Positions 36,519 to 48,384 of a stretch of 64,000 nucleotides of DNA are shown piece after piece. The position numbers were made by a program, and so were the translations under genes. The first letter of the stretch is position 1, and the number at the start of each line of letters is the position of its first letter. The notes beneath the pieces are model-generated. The model did not search any database, was not told where the DNA came from, and worked only from the letters and a program-made list of their open reading frames with translations. The DNA is from Trichuris trichiura (Eukaryota > Nematoda > Enoplea > Trichinellida > Trichuridae), in assembly GCA_037903355.1 (NCBI GenBank), contig JBAJFE010000012.1, positions 310,001 through 374,000 of the forward strand. The letters run 5' to 3'.

Positions 36519-39500
36519 ATGTGGTCACAAGATCTTCGAAGTACTCCTGCCAACGGAATTGGAGGAGTACCGACGGGCGGTGGGCAGTATCTGCCATGGT
36601 ACTCGCAACAAGTGCCTTTTTGGTACCAGCAATTAAACTACGAACCTTTCGAATATGCGGTAGATATACTTGGTCACTTCTAAAGTTTGTATATACGTTA
36701 TTTTTGCAGAGGCAGCTGACAGGCAATTATGATTCACAATCCCAACTGGTAAGCGAGCCATACAGTATTCATGCAAGCTTCTTAAACCCAAAACCTTAGC
36801 TTCAACTTCCATTGTTCAATACCAATGAAAGTGGCGCACCTTCTGTTCAGACGGAGCCTTTAGTCGCTGGGATTCCCACTGCTCGAACTCAATCAGACGG
36901 TAAAATATGAATACATCGCAGATTTAAAAAAAGAAACAACCTTATACTTTATTTCGGATGAGTTATTGTTCATATTTACTAAATTTATTTTACCGTAATC
37001 ATATTTGTGTAAGAAGGAACCACTCTGCCTTTATTCTACGTCACTGAATGGTCGTCTTCTGTTTCACTTAGTAGAATTATTAATAGTCTTTGTTGCGTAG
37101 CAATGACTAGCCAAATTACGCAAATGTTTTACCTTTGGTTATGACTGAATTTCGACAACTTTTTTCCTCTTTTGGCAATATTCTTTTCAGGCGTTACAAG
37201 CGAAGAAGATGGAGGCAAATTTCAAGAGGTAAACATCTTCTGTTGACCGTGTTTACTCGAAATCCGTTTCTGAAGTTGTCTTAACGCTTTGACCTTCGTT
37301 TACGTCGTATTTTTCATTGGCGGCAACATTTTGTGGAAGAACGATGCGCCGGCAATTGCTTTTCAATTCCGCATAGATTTTGATGCATATATTCGCACTG
37401 ACGTTTCGTTTTGGAAGGATATTCGTTGTCGCGGCGATTTAATCAGTCTCAGTCAAGATGTTTTGTTGCGCGGGTTCGCGTTTGGACTTCGGCGTTGACC
37501 CAAGTTGGGTGATGAGCAATTTAAGAAATTCACATGTCATTTTACTTAGTTTCCGCTTAGTACAAGCTTCGCACTAGATTAATGCTCAGCTTTTGTCGTT
37601 AATATTGCATTATCATTTCTTTTTAAGCGAAAAAGCGCAGTCGGCTCTTCCGTATCGAAGTTTGACCAAAAGAACAATAGAGTTACCGTATACAGTAAAG
37701 ATGTTCAGGTTACTATGATGCCGAACTTCACCTTTTCTAGCCATTTTTTTCGATCAGGTTATACATGCCTTGTTGAATTTGAAATCACGTTATTCTTGTA
37801 ACACGAAAATTCACATGAAAATCGAATCACGTTGTAAAACATTTCGTGGATAGCTTTGAGTTGTTTCTGTATTAAGGTTTAAGCAGTTTTCAGGTTCTCT
37901 TATGTGTCGCTTCAAAATCAACCTGTAGGATCTTTGAGTGCCAACCTTCTCTCCCGAGGGTAGGCTCTGTTGAAGTAGAGCTACTTGATATCTGCGGTTG
38001 ACCTTAGGGAACAAGGTTTACAATAGTGCCTGATGGGCGACAAAATTATAAATGGCATATCAAGTGAATGTTTTAAAGGAAATAGAATTCGATGACGCTT
38101 TTTGGAAGCTCACTTGTACGCATTTACAAAATAAGCATTGATCTCACCGCTGCTGTCTTCCGTTCATTCTCTGTTATCCGAGCATCCCTATGGTTACTAT
38201 ATCTTAAACGTTCTGCCGTATATAAAGCGCTAGCTGCATTTACGCGTTGTCAGCGTTTTTCCATTTTGCAAAGAATTGAGCTATTCGTGTTTTAGCTGCT
38301 GCGTAGCATACGCAGCTTGTCGCCGTCTTCAGCTGAATCCGACGTTGGGCCTAACATACTCTTTAGCGAAAGCATCGTGGATATCGAAGATGACGACGAA
38401 GAGCAAGAGCCTCCGACGTCAGCGTATGCAAAATCGGCTGTAAGGAAGCGTTTTATGTGCTTTTCTTTTTAAATTGACTCCATGTATTGTAGGTATCTCC
38501 AAATATCTCGATTTCCAACAGCTCTCCTTATTCTTCTTCTCCCATTCCACGTCCAACTTTTCCTTCTCCTCATCCCGTTTCTCCGTCGCCTTCTCCTCAG
38601 CTTTGCCCTACTCAGGAAACTACTGAAAAGGAAGAAAGTCCAGTGGCTTGTGATTTTGTACGTCAACTCTTAGCCGACGAAGCAAAAGAGGTAGAAAAGC
38701 TTATTTCCCCTTGTTGAAGCAGTCCTTGTGCTATTCGCTTACTTTCAAGGAGTCGCCAAAGTCCTCTTTTGTAACGAAGTTATGCGCTTCGTTGGTAAAT
38801 CGGTATGTCATCCGTTTTCAAAGTTTCGAGAATTTGGTGCTTTCCGCTTCTAGGCAACTACCGAAATGTAGTCCCATTTCGTCCGTATTTCAAGAGCGCG
38901 TGCGAGCTTGGAAAATGACTGTAAGTATTCCTTGCATTTTTCCGCTTCAGTCTTTTACTTTAGCAATAGAATTCATTTTTTCCCCTTGTATGACAGTTTC
39001 TGCTCTTCGCCTTAATACGTTTTAGCCAATATTGACTTGTTAGCTCTTTTATTTGATTAACTTTTTATAAGTCTTCTCCAAGCTCGTAGGTACTGCAACG
39101 TCGCCTATTTTAGCGCAAGCAGCCAGGGCAGCTTTCTCCCGCTTTCGTTGGAATGAAAAGCAGCAAGCTGGGCAGCACTTCAGCAGACAGGTAGAACATA
39201 TATATGCGTTTATTATAGTTTCTTCTAACGTTTTCTTCTTCTTCTTTGTGATGGCAGATTTAAAGAAAAGCAATTGCTTCGCGAAATGGGAAGTCTCTTT
39301 TCCGAGTTGCTCGTCGCAGAGGAGAAGCTTGCCAACTCGTTAAAATTACCGTAAGCACAATTCCCCTTATCGCAAGTTTTCAAGCAAATAATAACATGCA
39401 TATTAGGCATGAAACCCGTGGTCTTCGCGTTGGTGCGACCTTTGAAAAGGCGGGAGATGCGGTATTTTTCAAAAATTGGCTTTTAGAATTTCCGTGTATT

Positions 39501-42500
39501 TATTGCTTGCATATTTAAATTAGGATAGCGCGTTGGCAAGGAAAAAGAAAACGGCTGCTATTCCGCCGCCATTGTCAGACGTTACTGTCAGACCGATCCG
39601 TTATTATCGCGTTAAAGATCCTATGAAAAAGTGAGTTGACGTATATACCGAAATCGGTGTGTTTTCTTTAACAGCTATTTGTCAAAGGTGGAAGGTGGAA
39701 GACAGGACAAGTCGCTGGTTTTGCGAGGAAGAAAAAACAGAATTTAACAAGAGGTTCAAGCAGTACAGCAAGTCGTTTGATGCAATTGCCAGTTTTATCC
39801 CAAATAAGGTTACTTTAATCATCGTTCCCTCGCGTGTATTGCATTGTTTGCCAGTTGTAGTCGGCAAGTGACTGTGTCAAGTATTACAACTTTAACAAAC
39901 ACGCTGAAGACTTCAAAGCGCTAAGAAATCGAAAGAAGACCGCTTACTCCAAGCACAGCCGCCCAGCTTTCGTAAGTTTACTTTTTGACCCCTTTATTAA
40001 AGAATGAATCGCAAATCAATCGTTTGTATTAATTATTTCTCGGGTCGGAAAGCCATTCTATTGATAAGAAGTTCTCCTTTTCATTTGTACGGCTTGTTTA
40101 TAGTCTTTGAAAAAACAAAAATGCACATATCGAGGCAAAGGTGCGCCGCAATTGAGTTTTCGTTAGTCAGAAATTTCATGTGCCTTCAGATCACCAGGTG
40201 GTATTTACAGTATGACCTCCAGAAATTTGCCTGTCTTGGAGCAGCTTTATCATAAACGCTTCTGACTGCGCAGCCCCGACAGCTTATCCTGGGAATAGCT
40301 CCAATTTAAAGTGAACAGCAACGTGCTACAAAATTTAAAAAGTTTATAATTACAATAGTAGAAGTGAATAGTAAAAGATAAAATACAATAAGGTATAGAA
40401 AAACAAAATTAAAATAGAGGAATCAAAAAAAAATGCTACCGATCTTTCCCGTTGTGCGCCACACTGTCATACTGTAAGGATGCCGGCCATTTTTTGGCTT
40501 TTACCTACGTTTAAGCCCAAACACTTGGCTTTTATTTTGGCTTAGGCTTAGGTAAGGGCAGAACAAGTTGTCCCCTTTGCAAGCCAGTAACGATAGTATC
40601 GATTGACGGCAACTTTGTCGGAAAGGAACCTGCATTCTTTGCGCGGTGCGATGCGAAACGTGCGTCATTGGCGCAACAAAATAACAAGGGATTAAGGAAA
40701 CGTAATTGCCTAAAGAAAAGAGAAAAATAGATTAAGTAAATAAACAAAAATAGTTGGATTCAGAGTCAAAACAACATGCAGAGAAAATAAACGGAATTTA
40801 TTTCCTGTTAAAGCCAGTTTCATTCTTTCTCCTGTTGATTCTATCCAGCAATTCAATGCGTACGGGATGTTCGCCAACTGAGCGTTTTCAGCCGATCAGA
40901 ATTTAGACTATTACAGATTTGGACCGTTTCGTAGTTTCATTCGAAATAACGATGACGAACTATTCAAAATTTCTACACAACCGGGATCACATCCCACTTG
41001 GCATTTCATGCTTTTCGTTTGTGGGTGTATCCAAAGGGTCGACCCGTTCAGAGTTTTGACGTTTCTGGATTTTGGCGCTCTTTCAGTATTTATGGCCCTT
41101 CAGGAGATGGGCCTATTCAGAATTCCTGTAAATTTTTTATGTCGAAACATTTGCGTACACGAATTTTTTTTGCTAGCGCCTTGACGAAGCTGTAGCATTC
41201 TTGTGTTTTTGATATGTGGAATTGTGCCATAGGCTGTATTGCTGTACAATCATGCCTAAATTGTTGACGTGCCCCGTTGTTGTTGATATATACAAGAAAT
41301 GCCTTAGTAGAGTGATCTGTTTGAATTCCGTACAAACTATTTTTGGCTGCTCCGTTGTAATTTTGTTTTCCAGAATTCAGTCCAGGTTGCAGCCAACTGT
41401 CCGTGCAATCCAAAGGGAGAGTGATGCTATTTTTATCTTCTTACCAAACATGTAATCAACACGCTTAGCGTTATAATATTGACCTTCTCATTCGGCCCTT
41501 CCGTGCCTAAACCATTAGCCTATTACTCCACTTTACCATCCGTGGTTTAAGTTGTTTTGATTGTAATAACTTTTGAATAGGGTAAGTAGACCTAGACGTT
41601 AGCACGTCAAGTAAACGCCTGAGTGCTGCGCGCTCCTATGTCTATGTTGTGTTAGTGTTTAGCTTTCAGAACATATGGTTTCTAAGAAGACCCTGAGAGC
41701 GCCTATTGAGGTATTGTACGTTGTTGAATTGGCTAATATCCTTGTTTCATATATCTAATTAAAAATATCGTGGCATCCATTAGTTTTCTCCCGCGTTTTC
41801 ACTTCCAATTGTTTTACGCGAATTCAAGATAATGGTTCCCGCCAAACTGATATGATCATTTTGAATCTCACAATATTGTCTTTTTTTCAGCCTTCTAACA
41901 TTACTTCAAAAATGTTTCAGACGTCAACGGTCGCTTCACCGACGAGCGGAGTGTGGTTGAAGAGTTCCAGGTAAGCCAAGAGAAACAAAAGAAGCACGAA
42001 AGCGATACACATTCAATATTGCGTTTTTTAGTCTTATAATGCTCCCTCGTCCATACGGTAGGACTGAATAAATTTGCATGAATGCTTAGGCTTGCTAAAT
42101 AATTTTATGCGCCTTTAGAAGATTACATAACGTGTTGTAAATGCCACACGCGCATTGCAAGCAATGATCTGGGTATACTGACCCGATCGTCAAGAAATTT
42201 CATGCATCCGTTTGGGGATTCACCCAGGAAAAACTTCCGACAGAATGGAGGTCAATTCTGCGCGAATTGTCGCAAGCAGCATGTTGGAAAGCAGTCTGAG
42301 GAGAGGTAAGAATTTGAGCTGTAAGCTTTCGTGATATAAGTCCATTCTGAGTTCGTTGCAGAAGTTGCCCGGTGTTTCACTGTACAGCAAGGCCTCGTCG
42401 TTGCCGAGAGCACAAGTCGCTGCCTGATGAATTTTTCAAGCTGGATATGGTCCTCCAGGAGAGGCTATTAGCGGAATATCGTATGTCGTTTTTTCTGTTG

Positions 42501-44498
42501 TCTCTTTTGTTCTTTTTTACTGAGACGAGTGTCTCCTTCAGATCTCAGCCCGCTTGCTTTCAAATGTTGCTTCGCATGCTTTAACAAGATAAAGAAGAAG
42601 ATAAACAATTTTCTAAAATTTTACAATGACGAAGTCAGCGATGATGAGCCGTCTTCGTCCACCATCGGCCACTTTACTAAGGATGAACAGAACATGCTAA
42701 GAGATGGTTTGAACGGTTCGCAAAATTGCTTTTATCTATACAAAATTTTCGATTTAGTCTTATTCTCTGGTTGTTGCTCTTCGTGGGACGAAGTGGCCAA
42801 TCGAATACCGAACAAAAGTGCAAAAGAATGCAGACGATACGCAAACGAAAATAAGTCGGTGATCTTTGATTGTACTTTGCTAAAAAGTGCTGTCGAGGTA
42901 ATAGGAAAGCTTGTCGGTTTTCTACTGTTGAATATTGGAGTTCCACTTTTAGTCCGTCCATGAACATGCAGAAAATAACGGAGGGGAGAGGAATGGTTCA
43001 GAAACAATTGGTTTGAACTTATTAGCCTTGTTAACGCGCTGTTATTTTTCGGAGTTCCATTTAGGTGCTCCGTCAGAGAATACTACCACTACAAGTGCGA
43101 AGAATGCCGAACCTGTAGCTGTGCAGCCGCCGTATACCTGTCTTAGGGCAGTTCTCAATGCCATTAGCTCAGTTGAGCCTACGACTACCTCCGAAGAAGC
43201 GCCATGTCAAGGCGTGGAACCTTCTAGTAATCGTACGAGTCCAAAGCCATCCTGGAATATGAAATTCGCATTCCACCCTTCTTCTCCATGCGCCAAGTTG
43301 CAAGAAGAAGCAATGGCTAATACGTCAGTAGCGACGAAACGAAACACTGATTCCAGAAGATCAACTGATACCTCGTTTACGTCACCAAAAGATGTTGGCT
43401 CCAGCGGTGTTGCCACTTTATTGGAGAATGCAAGCATAGGCCGCCAAAGTGCGGTTATGTCAACAAGCCCGTCAGAAGTGGAGTCAAGTTCATTCAATGC
43501 GCGCCCTATATCAGGCGGATGCTCAAGCATTTCTTCCGAAACAGGATCGGGCGTACACTTGAACAATTCGAATTATTATCCGAACAATTTTGCTACACTG
43601 CCCATTATGCCTCTTTCGTTTGGTCCAGGGCACTCAATGAACGATTGGTATGCAGGCGGAATATCGTCAACGACCAATGGCGCATTCGGAGGGCAGCCGA
43701 TCGACCTTGGAAGACCCAGGCCTACACCCATCGGTAATAATGATGACGTAATCACTGGCCTTCCTCTTATAGTTGAATATGTTTTCAGCGGAACGGTTGT
43801 ACTCAAATCTGTGTTCACCTGGAGTGAACGGCAGTACGCAGTATTCTATTGATTCTACATTGTGTAGGCAGCAGCATCTGGAACCTGGAACTTCGGCGAG
43901 CGCACTTTCGAATGTAGTTCCTGCGGCAGAAAACCGGAAAAGACTTGTTCAAGGATCACCCACGGAGGGGATAAATCCAAAGATGATCTGTAACGGTATT
44001 TGTGCCTCTGTTCCAACTGTTAGCGCTGCATACGCTGGCATTGGTCAGAATAATCTCAGTGCTCCTTTCGCGGGCAATGCATATCAACCTCTCAATGGGT
44101 TTACGTTCAATCCTTCATCGCACACTTTTCAATATCCAAGCTTTGCGGGGTACCAAGCTGAAAGTGCAAATAGCTTGATTAATCAGTTTAATTTGAACGG
44201 ATATGGTGCAAATCCATTTTACGCTGCTGGTAACGATTATCATCAGGCTGTGCAAAATGGTCTATTGCAATCTGCCGGCATTCCATTGTTCAATTACGGT
44301 TTTAATCCATACGGGTATGGAGTGGACAACGTAACTAATCGACGGATCGCCGAAACGCTGGAAACCGCCATTCCCACTGCCGGTGGAACGTCTTCTTCGG
44401 TCGTTGGCAGTTCATCGGGTGGAAGCTGCACTCGCGACAAAAAAAGAGTGGAACAAATGTTCACCTTTCTGGATTGTTCGGACGACGAAAATGTTTGA
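36519..44498 (+). CDS. NCoR/SMRT-family corepressor with two SANT domains (copy 1)
   Basis: Nuclear corepressor scaffold that recruits histone deacetylase to transcription factors; GEI-8 is the C. elegans relative. Traced exons: 36519-36659, 36710-36748, 36800-36899, 37191-37228, 38296-38439, 38493-38690, 38750-38802, 38854-38920, 39083-39190, 39258-39350, 39407-39461, 39524-39630, 39688-39808, 39861-39971, 41921-41970, 42032-42057, 42119-42305, 42362-42480, 42542-42715, 42758-42897, 42953-43010, 43065-43733 and 43789-44498, about 1,170 residues. An early low-complexity Pro/Ser region precedes VKDPMKKWKVEDRTSRWFCE and SANT1 (FKQYSKSFDAIASFIPNK, SDCVKYYNF). A Cys-rich zone (CCKC, CANC, CPVFHC) follows, then SANT2 (HFTKDEQNMLRDGLN, WDEVANRIPNKSAKECRRYA), a Ser/Thr linker and an Asn/Gly/Tyr/Pro-rich tail ending FLDCSDDENV. 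Phases agree except at 39190/39258, where both copies are off by the same amount, so a donor there is probably misplaced. The first exons are the least certain. Confidence 0.85.
41035..41130. repeat. Degenerate CCATTCAGGATTTTGAC-type minisatellite (intron of copy 1)
   Basis: Variants of a unit of about 20 bp (CCCGTTCAGAGTTTTGACG, TTTCTGGATTTTGGCG, CCTTCAGGAGATGGGCC, TATTCAGAATTCC) follow one another between the SANT1 and Cys-rich exons of the corepressor. Similar arrays lie at 45770-45990 and 60260-60480. Confidence 0.5.
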
Positions 44499-45769
44499 CG
44501 CCCGTGCTGGCGGCGTCAATGCGTCGCCGCTAGAATTTTGCCTCCACTGTATTCCGCGCAAGTTTGTGTTAGCTTCATGCCTTTCCACCAACCAGCGTGA
44601 ACATCAGCGAGCATTGTTACTTTTCTAGTGAAAATTCATTCGTGCACAAATTTGCTTACTTTTCATTCATTCCTTATTTGCGCTCACTCAGGAAAAATTC
44701 GTTATTTTAATAGTTTTTACCAGTCACATTTTAAGTATTATAGAGTTTTTATTGTGTACATTTTCAAATATTGCCCGGTTTCGCTTATGTCGTTACAGCT
44801 ATGAGACTAGCGACGTCAGTACGACTAGAAGCCCGACGCTGTGCTTTATGAGAGGACGCTTTTGAAGTGCCCTAATGATTTTTTTGCGTTTTTCGGCGAT
44901 CAGCAGCTAACTTACAGAGCAACAGCTATATTTACGCTTTTTGGTTTGCTAATATTCCGTCTCCGCTTTTGAACAGTAAGCTGATACAGGAATAGTGAAC
45001 AACAACGGAGAGGGTAATGGAAAATCAGATGTCTTCGTGAGTTAGCATATGTAAATATCTCAATCGTTTTCTCCTTGTTGCCTTTTAAGCAAGCACGTCC
45101 AGCTTTATTTTTGTGCAGTTAACTATGTTGTTGTGTTGTACAATTAATGCTTAGGTAATTTTTCCTCAGGCGAAGCTTGATTTCTGCCGCATTATTGTCT
45201 TACGTTGTGGACTGCTTTAGGAGTTTAATTTGACATGTCACTCACACAATTATGTTTAATTTCCAGAACAGCCGTAATTTCAAAAACAGAATGCTTATGA
45301 TAGTGGTACTTTGGTCAAAGCAACTTACTGCCTTAGCATAATCATTTGCTTTTCTTCACAGTCAGTTGCCTATTTACTAGTGTAACGTTTTTGTTAGTAT
45401 TATGTAATACCTTTCGATAGAAAAGTGGCAGCGGCTAACTTAGTCGTAGCGGCACTTTCTCCACACTGAAGCAGTACAGCGCTGTTCTTCACATCAGATC
45501 GTTATATATTGGTTATTGCACTAACTGGTAACTTAGTACGTGCTTCTCGTTGAACGTTTCACTGTTGGTCGTTTCTGACTCAATCAGCAGGTTTTCAATT
45601 GTCCTCAAGAAAAGAATTCAAGCACTCTGACAATTCATATCATTTATAATATAGATCCAATATGTTGAGTCTTAAGGCTATGGCTGTTGTCTTCAAATTG
45701 TAGTCATTTTTCCGAAAGTCCGCTACGTGAACGGCCATTCGCTTCATCGGTCGTTTGCTAGAGTGGCCT
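44499..45769. other. 3' flank of corepressor copy 1
   Basis: AT-rich, presumably a long 3' UTR followed by intergenic DNA. No coding signal seen. Confidence 0.35.
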
Positions 45770-45990
45770 TTTTCCGGAATAGTCCTTTGATCCAGAAGGG
45801 TAATATGGAAGAACGTCAAAATTCTGAATGAGTCAAAACCTGATTGAGGTGAAATTTTGAAAGGTCTGGAATTTGATCCATTCAAGATTTCGACTCAGGC
45901 TTTTACCCAGTTCAAGTCGCAGCAGTTCAGGGTTTTGACGCACCCAAAAATTTTGCATTTCAGTTTTTGAGCCATTCAGGCGAGCGGTGT
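45770..45990. repeat. Degenerate CCATTCAGGATTTTGAC-type minisatellite
   Basis: Diverged units in both orientations, for example GTCAAAATTCTGAATGAG, GATCCATTCAAGATTTCGAC, CAGTTCAGGGTTTTGACGC and GAGCCATTCAGG. Same unit family as 41035 and 60260. Confidence 0.5.
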
Positions 45991-47008
45991 TCACGCAGAT
46001 GACCACTACTACTAGTCGTCGTCATCATCATGAGCAAATGCGCATTAGAAAGATGATGAATGGATGAGAAGATTCAGGATTTTGGTGAATTGTTTTAAGC
46101 TACTCCAAAGTGAACGTTTCAAGCTGCCCAAAGATATGATGAAAGAACATGGTAAACTTTTCAATAAAGTATGCAAGGATCATATTTCCACCGTGGTTAT
46201 GGCGCTGCTTTCCTTCCTCTTTTCAAGCAGCCATAGAGGGTAAAGTTTCGGTCTTCTGTGCTATAAACGTCCTAATGAAAAATTACTCTACCAACAAGTC
46301 CACAATGCTCTATTTTGGGGACAAACTCCAAGAAAAATTCTAACAACTTTGCACCTACAGTTATGAACATGTAACGAAGTACCAAACTACCACATCCCGC
46401 CGTGTTATGTTCCTATAGTGTTTGCTGTCGGAAAGGTTTACATCTCAGCACCCATCAGGGGTAAGCTACATTTTCTAGTGACTTGTCTTGCCAACAAGAT
46501 GGTATGGACGGCAACCGACGTTTGAAAGCCTGACTTTGGCAAGCACCAACGATTCTTACGAGCCTATGACTTGTATGTAACCCTCTGCAGGTGAAGGCGA
46601 GCCTCTACTTTTGACATGCAACTCAGCTCATTTGCAAAATACAGATTTTCACTTTGAAAATTGTTGTCGTGAACTTTTTTGTTTTAGTCAACATAATTGC
46701 TGTACCTGCGCTACTTTTATTTCACTTGGTATTCGTAAAAGTTTTACTTTCTTTTCATTTAAGTTTTCTGCTTTCTTTGTGCATAGCTTGTTTAGATTTA
46801 CGTGGTATTTCAACAAGATGAAGCTATTGGCAACCTTTTGCGCTGACAGTTTGCCATTCAGGCGTCTCAACAATTGAACGTTAGCTAGATCCAACTGCAT
46901 GTTGGAATTTCTTCAACAAGAAAAATATCTGTTTTTTTGAATTCAATTATTTTTCTGTCTTCTCACCATAGCCACTAACGAGGCGGTCGGTATGGCATTC
47001 TAACGTCT
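45991..47008. other. Gene-poor interval
   Basis: No supported feature; short frames only. Confidence 0.35.
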
Positions 47009-47345
47009 TTACCAAACCGGTTCGGGCAGAGTTAAGAAGTCAAACAACAATAATAGCATCCTAATGGTGGAACGGTAGCGAAGATGGCAAACAGAGATTC
47101 CTATCGCGGCGCTTGAAAGCGGATGAGCTAGTAAAAGGGCAGCAATGACTGTTGACATAGCTATGACAGCGCGACATGACCGTCCAAGGGCTAACATCTT
47201 CTCTAACTTTTCATTATGCATTAGCACCGTCAATGTGAAAAAAGTGAAGCAAACACCGACAAATGGGGCTAACGTTCCGCAGACAATGACCAGTGGCGCC
47301 GTACGGACAGCAATGAAGCATTTGAAAAGTTTGAAAATGCTTCAG
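47009..47345 (-). CDS. Hypothetical membrane-protein fragment
   Basis: The minus frame is open for about 110 codons between stops, without a clear ATG at its 5' end. It contains two or three hydrophobic segments (LVIVCGTLAPFVGVCFTFF, AVIAMSTVIAALLLAHPL and MLLLLFDFLTL) separated by a charged loop (HNEKLEKMLALGRSCR). It could be one exon of a multi-pass membrane protein, such as a decayed nematode chemoreceptor, or a chance frame. No neighbouring exon was found. Confidence 0.25.
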
Positions 47346-48384
47346 ACGCTGGCATGGATTTAGACTTAATATTCAACATGCCTAGTTGTACCCAGAACCA
47401 ATGTGAAACGATAACTGATTATGACATAGCGATTCGTTTTGCTACTATTTTATAAGTGATATTTTTCCCAAGAAAGGTAAGCCGTTTTTCTTTGTTTCAA
47501 CTGACAAACTTTCGTAACTTCTCTGACTCGTAACCGATTAACATTAGCCTCCTTTAAAAGGGAATAATACCTAACAAAATGGGCCTATGTTTTGAACTCA
47601 CTGTTCGTACGTTGTTTTTGCGCCAATCATGCTAATGCCTGCTTGGTTATGTACTTATGTGCACGCAAGCAATGAACTATTCATCAACTTGCAGGCGTAT
47701 ATCCGATGTAGAAATGCGGTGATGCAGTTGTTGTTTCTACGTGAACGTGAGCTTAATTTTTTTGCATTCATCACCATGCACGTTTGTCTAAGCACTGTTT
47801 TTAGTAAGAAACGTGGATAGTCAGGAAGCAAACCCATACGGCCATACGCAGGTCTGTGTTATCAGTGAACGTTTGAGTCAGGTTGATTTGTCCCGCGGAA
47901 AAAAGCGGCCTCTTATATAATGGTCTGACGCATCACTGTTAAATATAACCATCCGTGAAAGGATTGCTTTTTCCAGTTGGCGGCAAATGGTCCATAAAGC
48001 AAAGATGCATATACACAAACGTATACTATATATGTATGTCCTGTAACATACATGTGTTACGGGCAATGTATGAAGCACTTAATATTTCGCACATTTCTTA
48101 AGCAGTCTATACAACGCCTACTGACAAACCAGCGACATTAGATAGAATCTTTTCAGCTATGCATCTGCAAACCTACAGTGGCGACATCCCCAGGATAAAA
48201 TGGGTTGTTCTTTCGCTACCTGGCAGCTACCTTGTCCTTATGTTTTCCCTTAGGTTTAGACTAGCGCGGTTTAGGCTGGCCGACAAAGGCGCAAGAAAGA
48301 TTGGGTGCTTTGGTCGTGCAACTTTGTGGGCTGTCCTGTATTGTCCCAGCCTTAGTTTAATCTAAAATATAGAGATAACGGGAG
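47346..48384. other. Gene-poor interval
   Basis: No supported feature. Bases 47990-48070 repeat the GTATAC/TGTCCTGTAACATACATGTG texture seen at 870-1700. Confidence 0.3.

Noticed and set aside
36521..36799. 92-codon plus ORF at the start of the corepressor gene
   Set aside because: The frame starting at ATG 36519 with a donor at 36660 fits the gene model; the longer frame runs through intron sequence.
42716..42757. Open 42-nt segment as extra coding sequence inside SANT2
   Set aside because: GT-AG ends, and its removal restores the normal SANT spacing in both copies.
43207..43566. 119-codon minus ORF, with a similar one at 63405-63761
   Set aside because: Antisense shadow of the Ser-rich corepressor exon; conserved in both copies only because the sense exon is.
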